DNA from: Thiotrichaceae bacterium
GTDB lineage: Bacteria > Pseudomonadota > Gammaproteobacteria > Thiotrichales > Thiotrichaceae
Reading direction: 5' to 3'
DNA length: 44,524 nt
Assembly: GCA_015490895.1 (NCBI GenBank)
Contig: WFWY01000001.1
Coordinates: 1-44,524, forward strand
In this document: one piece after another, positions 1 to 7,378 of the stretch
How positions within the stretch are numbered: the stretch's first letter is position 1
How the letters are laid out: each line of letters starts with the position of its first letter
Program-made: the position numbers and the translations under genes
Notes under the pieces: generated by a model
What the model was told of the DNA's origin: nothing
The model's database searches: none
The model's input: the letters and a program-made list of their open reading frames with translations, nothing else

Positions 1-1
1 C

Positions 2-166
2 AGGGAGTCAACCAATAAAGCCTGGGTGCTAGGCAGTGATTATTTTAAGGAAAAAATTGCTGAAAAGCTTAATCGACCCGTTGCTCCCCTGGCTAGAGGT
101 GGGGATAGAAAATCCAAGGCTTACAAGAAGAATCGTAGTCACAATGATGTTGGTGCCAGGAATTGA
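2..166 (+). CDS. IS200-like / REP-associated transposase, C-terminal end (5' truncated by window edge)
   Basis: The reading frame is open from the window edge to the TGA at 164-166 and gives 54 residues. It includes the motif KAWVLGSDYFKEKI followed by a basic tail with RGGDRKSK. This WVLGS...RGGDR pattern is typical of the C-terminus of Y1-type (IS200/COG1943) transposases of the REP-associated group, which cut and join single-stranded DNA through a catalytic tyrosine. The catalytic part lies outside the window, so activity cannot be judged. It fits with the REP-like palindrome and the second transposase remnant about 800 bp downstream. Family assignment rests on the tail motif only. Confidence 0.6.
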   Translation, partial: RESTNKAWVLGSDYFKEKIAEKLNRPVAPLARGGDRKSKAYKKNRSHNDVGARN

Positions 167-197
167 CAATCAATGTACATTGTCTATTATATAGAAA

Positions 198-482
198 ATG
201 AACTATGAAGATTTAGTCCTGGACTGGAATATTGAAAAAAATAAACAGCTCAAACAAGAAAGAGAACTCTGTTTTGAGGACGTAGAAGTTGCACTTTCAA
301 CAGGAGGATTTATAGATGATCAGCCACACCCGAATCAAGAGCTATACCCAAAGCAACGGTTGTTGATCGTTTTGATCAATAATTACCCCTGTGTCGTACC
401 GTATGTACGGGACAAAGATAAGCTTTTCCTTAAAACCATCTATCCTAGTCGAAAGCTAAAATCACTACTTCCTGAGAATTAA
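198..482 (+). CDS. Toxin of a type II toxin-antitoxin pair (BrnT-like)
   Basis: A 94-residue protein that begins LDWNIEKNKQLKQER and ends with the block FLKTIYPSRK. The layout (W-x-x-EKN near the start, FED helix, then beta strands with VVPYV and an LKTIYPSRK end) is that of small BrnT-like RNase toxins with the RelE-type fold. Its stop is 2 nt before the start of a ribbon-helix-helix-type gene, the usual toxin-first order of brnTA loci. It appears full length. The toxin role is inferred from family and gene order. It could be a separate toxin family from classical BrnT, since the KHGI signature seen in the second locus is absent. Confidence 0.7.
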   Translation: MNYEDLVLDWNIEKNKQLKQERELCFEDVEVALSTGGFIDDQPHPNQELYPKQRLLIVLINNYPCVVPYVRDKDKLFLKTIYPSRKLKSLLPEN

Positions 483-484
483 TT

Positions 485-790
485 ATGAGCAACACAGCTA
501 ACACCCCCACCTACATGGATGACGAAGAGCGTGACATGATTGAAAGCCTGAATCAGGCGATTGATGCGGGTACGTTTAAAATCTCTCCCCAACAACAGAG
601 AGAAGAAAAACAGGCATTTTGGCAGCAGGTTGTTAAAAATACCGAAAAACGCAAAGCCATTACCTTGCGACTACAAAATCGTGATATTACGCGCCTAAAA
701 GTCATAGCGCGTAGAAAAGGGCTGCCTTATCAAACGTTTATTGCTTCTGCATTACATCAACTGGCTAATGGGGACTTGATAGAACGGTAA
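485..790 (+). CDS. Antitoxin of the pair (CopG/BrnA-like DNA-binding protein)
   Basis: A 101-residue protein. Its C-terminal half reads KRKAITLRLQNRDITRLK, then ARRKGLPYQTFIASALHQLA. This is the beta strand plus two-helix pattern of ribbon-helix-helix (CopG/Arc-type) antitoxins, including the G-x-PYQT turn between helices. The acidic N-terminus with MDDEERDMIE probably binds the toxin. It starts 2 nt after the toxin stop, so the two are co-transcribed and probably translationally coupled. Antitoxins of this class usually repress their own promoter together with the toxin. The family call is firm; the exact operator is not visible. Confidence 0.75.
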   Translation: MSNTANTPTYMDDEERDMIESLNQAIDAGTFKISPQQQREEKQAFWQQVVKNTEKRKAITLRLQNRDITRLKVIARRKGLPYQTFIASALHQLANGDLIER

Positions 791-792
791 AT

Positions 793-817
793 ATCAAAGG
801 GGTCAGACTCGTTTGAT
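793..817. repeat. 25-bp dispersed element, copy 1 (ends ATCAAA...TTTGAT)
   Basis: This 25-bp sequence begins ATCAAAGGGGTCAG and ends CTCGTTTGAT. Its ends form a 6-bp inverted repeat. The identical 25 bp occurs in the opposite orientation at 43308-43332, at the other end of the window. It lies directly after the antitoxin gene and just before the REP-like palindrome, which suggests association with the REP/transposase debris. Confidence 0.8.
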
Positions 818-830
818 TGGCGGTCAGCGC

Positions 831-870
831 GGTAGGTCGGGTAAGGAACGCCACCCGACACGAACAATGG
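831..870. repeat. REP-like palindrome
   Basis: GTCGGGT (836-842) pairs with ACCCGAC (853-859) across a 10-nt loop, preceded by GGTAG. The GTAGGTCGGGT head is characteristic of REP sequences mobilised by REP-associated tyrosine transposases in gammaproteobacteria. Both neighbouring transposase remnants support this reading. Confidence 0.6.
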
Positions 871-944
871 GCACGCACTCATAGCCTCTCTCCTGCATTT
901 AAGGCAACATCATTCCCCCATTCTTGAGGGTACACCTTGTTCCA

Positions 945-1130
945 CTAAGCGGTGGGATGTTGAAAATGGCCATTGCTGCACGGTACTGCCAGACCCTGCT
1001 TCACAGGATTATAATGTAGATAACCCATATGAGACTGATAGTCTACTTCATCTCTAATCGTATGCTCCCAGAAACGATGTTGCCAAATGCCCCTTTCATT
1101 TCGTCGAAGCCTTGTGTTTGAAGCAGACAA
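945..1130 (-). pseudogene. Remnant of REP-associated tyrosine transposase
   Basis: The 61 residues contain RNERGIWQHRFWEHTIRD followed by GYLHYNPVKQGL. This is the conserved block around and after the catalytic region of REP-associated (RAYT, Y1_Tnp) transposases, where the usual form is ERGIWQRRFWEHTIRD...HFNPVKHG. The N-terminal HUH segment is missing, and after GLA the sequence diverges and stops early, so this is an internal fragment and not a working gene. No continuation was found upstream of 1130. Confidence 0.75.
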
Positions 1131-1170
1131 ATCCTAGCATAAGATATAAAATAGGTATATATTTTATACC

Positions 1171-1442
1171 ATGCTGACTTTTGAATATGACGATACTAAA
1201 AGCCATAAGAATCTCTCCAAACATGGTATAGATTTTGATGCTGCTCAGGCACTTTGGAGTGATCCTGGCCTTCTTGAGATTCCCGCCAAAACAGTTGATG
1301 AGCCAAGGTTTATTGTCATGGCACTATTGCAAAAAAACACTGGTCAGCAGTTATAACCTATCGTGGCAAAAACATTCGTATTATTTCTGTACGTAGGTCT
1401 CGTACAGAAGAGGTAAAGTTGTATGAAAGCCAAAACATTTGA
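1171..1442 (+). pseudogene. brnT: BrnT toxin with a -1 frameshift (or programmed slippage)
   Basis: The first part reads MLTFEYDDTKSHKNLSKHGI, then FDAAQALW, the classical BrnT signature (F-x-D-x-x-K-x-x-x-N-x-x-KHGI-x-F-x-x-A). In the starting frame it ends at 1356 as an out-of-frame tail. Moving to the -1 frame at the run of seven A (1331-1337) restores the typical BrnT ending: KHWSAVITYRGKNIRIISVR, then RSRTEEVKLYES, with TGA at 1440-1442. The shift occurs at the heptamer A AAA AAC (1332-1338), so either one A was lost from an A8 run or slippage makes the full protein. The restored gene overlaps brnA by 20 bp, as in normal brnTA loci. An assembly error in the homopolymer is also possible. 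Confidence 0.75.
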
Positions 1443-1656
1443 TAAGAAGTTTGATGAAAACAAGGAAATTGTAGGTGATCTTGATTTATCAAAAGCCAGG
1501 CGCCCTAACCAAGAGCAAAAACGGGTAAATGTGGATTTTCCCACGTGGATGATCGAGTCACTAGATAAAGAAGCAAAGCATCTAGGGGTAACACGTCAGT
1601 CAATAATAAAAGTGTGGCTTGCCGAGCGCCTGGAGAAAATAGCTTCTAACAATTAG
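1423..1656 (+). CDS. brnA: BrnA-type antitoxin
   Basis: A 77-residue protein with a basic, charged N-terminus (KAKTFDKKFDENKEIVGDLD) and a C-terminal ribbon-helix-helix: KRVNVDFPTWMIESLDKEAK, then LGVTRQSIIKVWLAERL. The strand VNVDFP followed by helices around the LGVTRQS turn is the standard DNA-binding fold of BrnA/CopG antitoxins. It begins inside the 3' end of the frame-restored BrnT reading, as in intact brnTA operons. It appears full length, so the antitoxin survives although the toxin frame is interrupted. Confidence 0.8.
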   Translation: MKAKTFDKKFDENKEIVGDLDLSKARRPNQEQKRVNVDFPTWMIESLDKEAKHLGVTRQSIIKVWLAERLEKIASNN

Positions 1657-1737
1657 CTAAACCTGACCATTAGTACACCCGGGATGGGTTAGGATAGGGG
1701 GTATACATATCAATAAAGCTATGACCTGTAAGAACTT

Positions 1738-2232
1738 ATGAATGAAGAAGAAAAGCTATATGCTGAGCGGCCTAATAAAACGGCTATCAAGCGTGAAATG
1801 CTGGCATTACGGGAGCTGGGAAGACAACTTGTTGCTGCGCCTTCAGGCTGGCTGGAGAAACTGTCAATGAGTGATCAGCTAAAGCAGGAAATTGCAAAAG
1901 CCAGAGGTTTTCGAAAAGGAGCCTTGCGCCGACAACTGATCTTTCTGGAGAAACTGTTACGGCTGGAAGATGCTGAGTTGATTCGAAGCCAGCTGGAGGA
2001 TTTAACCCGGCCACAGCAACAGGAAACGGAACATTTTCATGAGCTGGAAGCCTGGCGTGATCAACTGCTGCAAGGGGATAGCGTCTTGCTGGAAGAGTTG
2101 CTTGACAGGTTTCCTCTGCTGGATCGTCAGCGTATCAGACAGTTGGTGCGAAACGCCCAAAAAGAAGCAAAGTTGAATAAGCCACCCAAGTCTTCCAGAG
2201 TGCTGTTCCGCTACTTGCGTGAAGCCTCCTGA
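1738..2232 (+). CDS. darP: Ribosome biogenesis factor DarP (DUF615, YjgA)
   Basis: A 164-residue, strongly charged helical protein with the DUF615 landmarks RPNKTAIKREMLALRELG near the start, then KARGFRKGALRRQLIFLEKL and RQRIRQLVRNAQKEA. DarP helps the late assembly of the 50S ribosomal subunit in E. coli. Length and collinearity match the family, and the C-terminus ends in the usual RYLRE. It stands alone, with its stop 7 nt from the stop of the convergent DUF4124 gene. Ribosome-binding site is weak (TAAGAAC). The identification is from whole-protein pattern. Confidence 0.92.
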   Translation: MNEEEKLYAERPNKTAIKREMLALRELGRQLVAAPSGWLEKLSMSDQLKQEIAKARGFRKGALRRQLIFLEKLLRLEDAELIRSQLEDLTRPQQQETEHFHELEAWRDQLLQGDSVLLEELLDRFPLLDRQRIRQLVRNAQKEAKLNKPPKSSRVLFRYLREAS

Positions 2233-2239
2233 CGGTCTG

Positions 2240-2758
2240 TTACTCAGAACCCTTGTTCTTTTTCATTTTAGGCTGATTTTTCGCACAGTTCTTCTCAACA
2301 CTGATTGAAATTTCCTGTAGCTTTTTTTTCTTTTGCTCGCTGCTGAGGAGTTCCGTTTTACCATTTTCTTCCCAGGCGATGGGTGAGTTTGATTTTAGCA
2401 GTTTAAGGTTTTTCTGTTGGCTGTCACAGTACGCTTCAAGCTGCTCACGATAGTTGTCCTGAGCCTCTTTTTGCTCGCTGGCTATTTCTCGTTGTCTGGT
2501 TTCAGGGGATTCTTCAGCGGCGTCTTTTTTTTCTCTGGAAGGGGGAAGATAAGACGAGCGCGAGGTGTGTTTTCGGGTTAGATCGGCCGCGAGACGAATT
2601 TTATCTTCAATAACTTCCGAGTGCTTTCCGGCGGGCGCAGGTCTTTCCGTGTAGTGGATTTGCCCATCTTCATCCACCCATTTGTAGATTTGTGCGGTAC
2701 TGGCAGTAGCCAGACTTATCAGGGCAGTAGCGATTGAAGCAATAATATAAGTTTTCAT
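2240..2758 (-). CDS. Secreted DUF4124 domain protein
   Basis: From the ATG at 2758 the protein starts MKTYIIASIATALISLATAS, a clean Sec signal peptide with cleavage probably after TAQ or nearby, followed by IYKWVDEDGQIHYTERPAPA, the signature of DUF4124. The rest is a charged helical region rich in E, K and Q with two cysteines (YCDSQQ and KNCAKNQ) that could form a disulfide. An upstream in-frame GTG at 2803 would put 15 extra residues before the signal peptide, so the ATG is preferred. DUF4124 proteins are periplasmic and of unknown function. It converges with darP. Confidence 0.85.
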   Translation of the reverse strand: MKTYIIASIATALISLATASTAQIYKWVDEDGQIHYTERPAPAGKHSEVIEDKIRLAADLTRKHTSRSSYLPPSREKKDAAEESPETRQREIASEQKEAQDNYREQLEAYCDSQQKNLKLLKSNSPIAWEENGKTELLSSEQKKKKLQEISISVEKNCAKNQPKMKKNKGSE

Positions 2759-2938
2759 GGTACGTTCGATAGTTAAAATTATTATTGGAGTATTAGAAAA
2801 CACTAATATAGTATGTTACTATACTTTCTTACATCAGATACTAAATTTGTCAGGATGTAGCCTCTTTTGTTGTTATACGTACTGTCACGTGTAGCGGTTT
2901 TGACACTTCAAGCTAAATCCTGAAGGCGATTATATATT

Positions 2939-4129
2939 ATGAAGACATATAAATCTTTTATTATCGGATTAGTGGCGTTTGCTTTTCCTGCTCTTTCTCT
3001 GGCTGAGAATATAGCACCTGCTGAAGCTGCTGCTTCGGTAGATCCGGGGGCAGGGCAAAGCCTGGAGACGCTGACGGTGAGGCGTGTGGAAGTCCCACTT
3101 GTGCAGGTACTGAATGGTCAGATTGAAGCCGTCAATAAGAGCACAGTTTCTGCCCAGACTGAAGGAACGATTGAAGAACTTAGCTACGATGTGGGTGATT
3201 TTGTTGAGCAAGGTAAGGTTATTGCACGCATCAAGTCACAGACACAAAGAGCCGGGCTGCGACAGGCTGAGGCATCCGTAGGGCAGGCAACGGCATCTGT
3301 TGCAAAGGCTCGTGCTGCTTATAAGGCTGCTTTGGCTGGTGCAGAGGAGGCGAATTCCAATTTTAAGCGTATTAAGGAAATCTACGCACAAAAGCTGATT
3401 TCCCGCGCCGAGTTTGACAAGGCAAATTCGGCAATGAAAACGGCTAATGCCCAGGTTGGTGCGGCAAAGGCTGCACTGGATGCCGCGAAAGCAGCGGTGG
3501 CGGCTGCAGTGGCACAGAAGACTCAGGCAGGTGAACAGTTAGGTTATACGGAGGTCATTGCACCTTATAGTGGCCTGGTCGTTGAGCGCCATGTTGAGTT
3601 GGGAGAGGTGGTTGGCCCCGGCAAACCCATTATGACGGGCATATCATTGCGTGAGTTACGGGTGACAACAGAAGTACCCCAGGGTCTCATCAAGGGTGTG
3701 CGTCAATATCAGCAGGCCAGCGTTTATATCCTGGGCGACGAGCCGCCAATCCCGGTTAAGTCACTGGTTTTTTTCCCCTATGCAGATCCATTAACCAATG
3801 CCTTTAAGGTGCGGGCTGAGCTGAAGTCCGGGCTGGATGGCATTTACCCTGGCGTGTTTGTCAAGGTTGCTTTTGTTGTGGGCAAGGATAAACAACTGGT
3901 GATACCAGAGTCTGCTGTTGCCTATCGGGGTGAGGTGACGGGGGTTTATGTTCTGAATGAGAAAGGTATCCCCCTGTTGCGTCAGGTACGTTTGGGAAGA
4001 AAGCTGGATAACGGGATGACGCTGGTATTGGCAGGGCTGGATGATGGTGAAGTGATTGCCAGGGATCCGGTTCATGCCACTTTGTTTCTCAAGCAGTCCA
4101 GCCTAATGGGGGAGAAAGCCCATGAGTGA
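2939..4129 (+). CDS. RND efflux periplasmic adaptor (membrane fusion protein)
   Basis: A 396-residue protein with signal peptide MKTYKSFIIGLVAFAFPALSL. It then has the lipoyl-like half motif SAQTEGTIEELSYDVGDFVE, a long Ala/Lys-rich coiled hairpin (about residues 105-200, with FKRIKEIYAQKLISRAEFDK) and the second half YTEVIAPYSGLVVERHVELG. A beta-barrel and a membrane-proximal domain (PESAVAYRGEVTGVYVLNEK) follow. This is the standard HlyD/AcrA order, linking an inner-membrane pump to an outer-membrane channel. The stop overlaps the start of the permease gene by 8 bp. No TolC-type channel gene lies in the window, so a channel encoded elsewhere must complete the pump. Confidence 0.92.
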   Translation: MKTYKSFIIGLVAFAFPALSLAENIAPAEAAASVDPGAGQSLETLTVRRVEVPLVQVLNGQIEAVNKSTVSAQTEGTIEELSYDVGDFVEQGKVIARIKSQTQRAGLRQAEASVGQATASVAKARAAYKAALAGAEEANSNFKRIKEIYAQKLISRAEFDKANSAMKTANAQVGAAKAALDAAKAAVAAAVAQKTQAGEQLGYTEVIAPYSGLVVERHVELGEVVGPGKPIMTGISLRELRVTTEVPQGLIKGVRQYQQASVYILGDEPPIPVKSLVFFPYADPLTNAFKVRAELKSGLDGIYPGVFVKVAFVVGKDKQLVIPESAVAYRGEVTGVYVLNEKGIPLLRQVRLGRKLDNGMTLVLAGLDDGEVIARDPVHATLFLKQSSLMGEKAHE

Positions 4130-7100
4130 GGGAAAAGCGACGGATCCACGCATGAGTATTTCCGGACGCATTGCAAAAAAGTTTCTGTTGACAGAAATTA
4201 CCCCCCTGCTGGCACTGGTCGGTTTGTTGCTGGGTTTTTTTGCAGTCATGGTGACACCACGTGAGGAAGATCCACAAATCAATGTCACGATTGCGAATGT
4301 TTTTATTCCATTTCCTGGTGCCAGTGCCCAGGAGGTTGAACGCCTGGTGAGTACACCGGCAGAGCAGGTCTTGTCTGAAATAAAGGGCATCAAGCATATC
4401 TATTCCACTTCTCGACCGGGCCTGTCGATTTTAACGGTGCAATACAAAGTAGGTGAAGATCGTACGGATGCCCTGGTCAAGCTGTATAACAAAATTGCTT
4501 CCAATCAGGACTGGTTGCCGCAGAAGCTGGGTGTCGGCTTGCCCCTGATTAAGCCCAAGGGTATTGACGATGTGCCCATTATTACGATTACTTTGTGGAC
4601 TAAAAACGAGAATAAATCAACGGCGGATTTAACCCAGGTGGCACATGCGGTAGAAGCAGAGTTGAAACGGGTTCCCGGTAGCCGGGATATTTATACAGTG
4701 GGAGGCTCGCAGCGTGTTGTTCACGTGTTGCTGGATAGTACGCGGCTGGCTGGCCACGGTATTTCATTACAGGATCTACGCGATGCCCTACAGGTAAGCA
4801 GTACCGCCAATGATGCCGTTACGCTGGTTGGGGAAAACAAGGAAATACAGGTTGTTGCCGGAAACTTGCTCAGTAGCGCCGAGGAAATTGGTGACCTGGT
4901 GGTGGGTGTGTTCGAGGATAAGCCTGTTTTCTTGCGGGATGTTGCGGATATTCGTTTGCAGGCCGACTCCCCCGAGTCTTATGTCACTTTTGGAACCGCC
5001 CAGGGTGCGTCACACAGGGGGCTTGATACTGGTATGAGCTCACCTGCGGTGACGATTGCTGTTGCCAAGCAGCCGGGCACCAATGCGGTTGATCTGGCTA
5101 ACGCTGTCATTAAACGCTTTGAGCAGTTAAAGAATACCTATATTCCAAATGATGTAGAAGCAACGGTGACCCGAAATTACGGCGCGACAGCAGATGCAAA
5201 ATCCAAAAAACTGATTCACAAGCTGATTATTGAAACTATTGCGGTTGCTCTGCTGATCTGGTTGGCACTGGGTTGGCGAGAGGCCTTTATTGTGGGTACA
5301 GCGGTGGTTATTACACTGGCGGTCACTTTGTTTGCTTCCTGGGCATACGGCTTTACTCTCAACCGGGTTTCCCTGTTCGCGCTGATTTTCTCCATCGGTA
5401 TTCTGGTTGATGATGCTATTGTGGTGGTGGAGAATATACATCGTCATATGGTGATGGGGGGTAAAAGTCTGGTTAAGGCAATTCCACTGGCAGTGGATGA
5501 AGTGGGCGGCCCGACTATTCTGGCTACCTTTACGGTTATTGCGGCACTAATGCCCATGGCATTTGTGAGTGGCTTAATGGGGCCGTATATGAGTCCCATA
5601 CCGATTAATGCCAGTATGGGGATGTTGATTTCTCTGGCCGTTGCCTATGTCGTTACTCCCTGGATGACAAACAAGGTTCTGGCTAATGTAGATTTTTCCT
5701 CGCACTCGCAAGAGGAAGCGGGGACAAGTAAAATCCGTAGGTTTTATGACAAAATCATGGGGCCTTTTCTGGATGAGAAAAAAGGAAAGCGCAGGCGGTT
5801 TACATTGTTTGCTGCTATTACTTTTCTGATTGTTGTGTCGGTTTCTCTGGCAGGTTTCAAGCTGGTCATATTGAAAATGCTGCCATTTGATAACAAGTCT
5901 GAGTTCCAGATCGTCGTGGATATGCCAGAAGGCACAACGCTGGAGCAAACTTCTCGTGTACTTAATGAAGTGAGTCAGCATGTCAAAAATCTGCCAGAAG
6001 TGAGCGATTATCAAATTTATGCGGGTACTGCTGCACCCATTAATTTTAACGGCCTGGTACGACAGTACTACTTGCGTAAGGGCTCGTACCTGGGAGATAT
6101 TCAGGTAAACCTGATTGACAAGCATGATCGGGATCGAAAAAGTCATGAAATTGCAGCGGCGGTGCGTGAAGACATTCAGGCAATTGCCAAAAAATATCAT
6201 GCCAGTATCAAGGTTGTGGAAGTGCCTCCCGGGCCACCCGTGTTATCACCACTTGTGGCTGAAGTGTATGGGCTGGACTACGAGGGGCAGATTGATGTAG
6301 CCAGAGAAATCCGTACGGTATTTGAAGAGACGGCAGATATTGTTGATATTGATGACAGCATTGAGGCAGCTCAAAAACGTCTGGTGGTAAAGGTGGATCG
6401 TCAGAAGGCTGCCTTGCTGGGTGTGTCACAGGCTTCCATTACCGCTGCTATTAGTACGGTGTTAGGCGGTGAAGATGTGATTTATCTGCACCGTAATGAT
6501 ATTAAATATGCAGTGCCAGTACGGCTGGAATTCCCGCTTGCTCTCAAAGATAAAATGGATTCCGTATTAGCCTTGCGTGTACGTAGTCGTAACCAGACAC
6601 TGGTACCGATGTCTGAGCTGGTTAAGGTAGAAGAGACAACACTGGAACACTCCATTCACCACAAAGACCTGTTACCCGTAGTGTATGTGATGGGAGATAT
6701 GGCCGGCAAGACGGATAGCCCCCTGTATGGCATGTTCGATATTTTCTTCGGCGTCAGGGACAAGCCTGTAGAACGTTATGGTAAACCGATTGAGCAGTAT
6801 TTGATCAGTCCGCCAGAGGATCCTTATTTCTACAGTGTAAAATGGGATGGAGAATGGCAAATTACCTATGATACGTTTCGTGATATGGGTGTTGCCTATG
6901 CCTTTGGTCTGTTGTTGATGTATTTATTAATTGTGGCACAGTTTCGCTCTTATATGGTGCCACTGATTATTATGTCGCCAATTCCACTGACCGTCATTGG
7001 AGTCATGCCTGGCCATGCCTTGCTGGGAATGCAGTTTACCGCAACCTCCATGATCGGCATGATTGCCCTGGCAGGTATTATTGTGCGGAATTCTATTCTG

Positions 7101-7373
7101 CTGGTTGATTTTATCAATGAGCAGCTCCGTGCGGGTAAAGTACTGAAGGATGTGATTGTCAATGCCAGTGCAGTTAGAACCAAACCGATTATCCTCACCG
7201 CAGTAGCGGCCATGGTGGGGGCTTTCTTTATCATAGATGATCCTATCTTTGGTGGACTTGCCGTCTCGCTTATTTTCGGCATTCTGGTATCAACCTTGTT
7301 GACCCTGATTCTTATTCCACTGATGTATTACATGTATATTCGTAGTCGCTTGCATCTGGTCATGAAGGGGTAA
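4122..7373 (+). CDS. RND efflux permease (AcrB/HAE1-like)
   Basis: A 1083-residue inner-membrane transporter with the two-fold RND layout: TM1 (LLALVGLLLGFFAVM), a large periplasmic loop, TM2-6, a central soluble link, TM7, a second large loop, and TM8-12. Porter-domain opening motif PFPGASAQEVERLVSTPAEQ is present. TM4 carries SIGILVDDAIVVVENIHRHM with the paired Asp used for proton relay in drug-type (HAE1) pumps. TM10 has ALAGIIVRNSILLVDF. Substrate cannot be read from sequence. The region before TM8 carries an unusual block (FFGVRDKPVERYGKPIEQYL) that appears specific to this subgroup. It sits in an operon with the adaptor upstream and a PDC-domain protein 5 nt downstream. Confidence 0.93.
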   Translation: MSEGKATDPRMSISGRIAKKFLLTEITPLLALVGLLLGFFAVMVTPREEDPQINVTIANVFIPFPGASAQEVERLVSTPAEQVLSEIKGIKHIYSTSRPGLSILTVQYKVGEDRTDALVKLYNKIASNQDWLPQKLGVGLPLIKPKGIDDVPIITITLWTKNENKSTADLTQVAHAVEAELKRVPGSRDIYTVGGSQRVVHVLLDSTRLAGHGISLQDLRDALQVSSTANDAVTLVGENKEIQVVAGNLLSSAEEIGDLVVGVFEDKPVFLRDVADIRLQADSPESYVTFGTAQGASHRGLDTGMSSPAVTIAVAKQPGTNAVDLANAVIKRFEQLKNTYIPNDVEATVTRNYGATADAKSKKLIHKLIIETIAVALLIWLALGWREAFIVGTAVVITLAVTLFASWAYGFTLNRVSLFALIFSIGILVDDAIVVVENIHRHMVMGGKSLVKAIPLAVDEVGGPTILATFTVIAALMPMAFVSGLMGPYMSPIPINASMGMLISLAVAYVVTPWMTNKVLANVDFSSHSQEEAGTSKIRRFYDKIMGPFLDEKKGKRRRFTLFAAITFLIVVSVSLAGFKLVILKMLPFDNKSEFQIVVDMPEGTTLEQTSRVLNEVSQHVKNLPEVSDYQIYAGTAAPINFNGLVRQYYLRKGSYLGDIQVNLIDKHDRDRKSHEIAAAVREDIQAIAKKYHASIKVVEVPPGPPVLSPLVAEVYGLDYEGQIDVAREIRTVFEETADIVDIDDSIEAAQKRLVVKVDRQKAALLGVSQASITAAISTVLGGEDVIYLHRNDIKYAVPVRLEFPLALKDKMDSVLALRVRSRNQTLVPMSELVKVEETTLEHSIHHKDLLPVVYVMGDMAGKTDSPLYGMFDIFFGVRDKPVERYGKPIEQYLISPPEDPYFYSVKWDGEWQITYDTFRDMGVAYAFGLLLMYLLIVAQFRSYMVPLIIMSPIPLTVIGVMPGHALLGMQFTATSMIGMIALAGIIVRNSILLVDFINEQLRAGKVLKDVIVNASAVRTKPIILTAVAAMVGAFFIIDDPIFGGLAVSLIFGILVSTLLTLILIPLMYYMYIRSRLHLVMKG

Positions 7374-7378
7374 AGTGT

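Noticed and set aside
2890-2938. TTGACA (2900-2905) as promoter of the RND operon
   Set aside because: The nearest AT-rich -10 candidates are 22-25 nt away, outside the normal spacer range.
5574-6200. Long open frame antisense to the RND permease
   Set aside because: His/Gln/Arg-rich product with no family pattern; the sense frame is a clear RND protein, so this is a mirror of its codon use.
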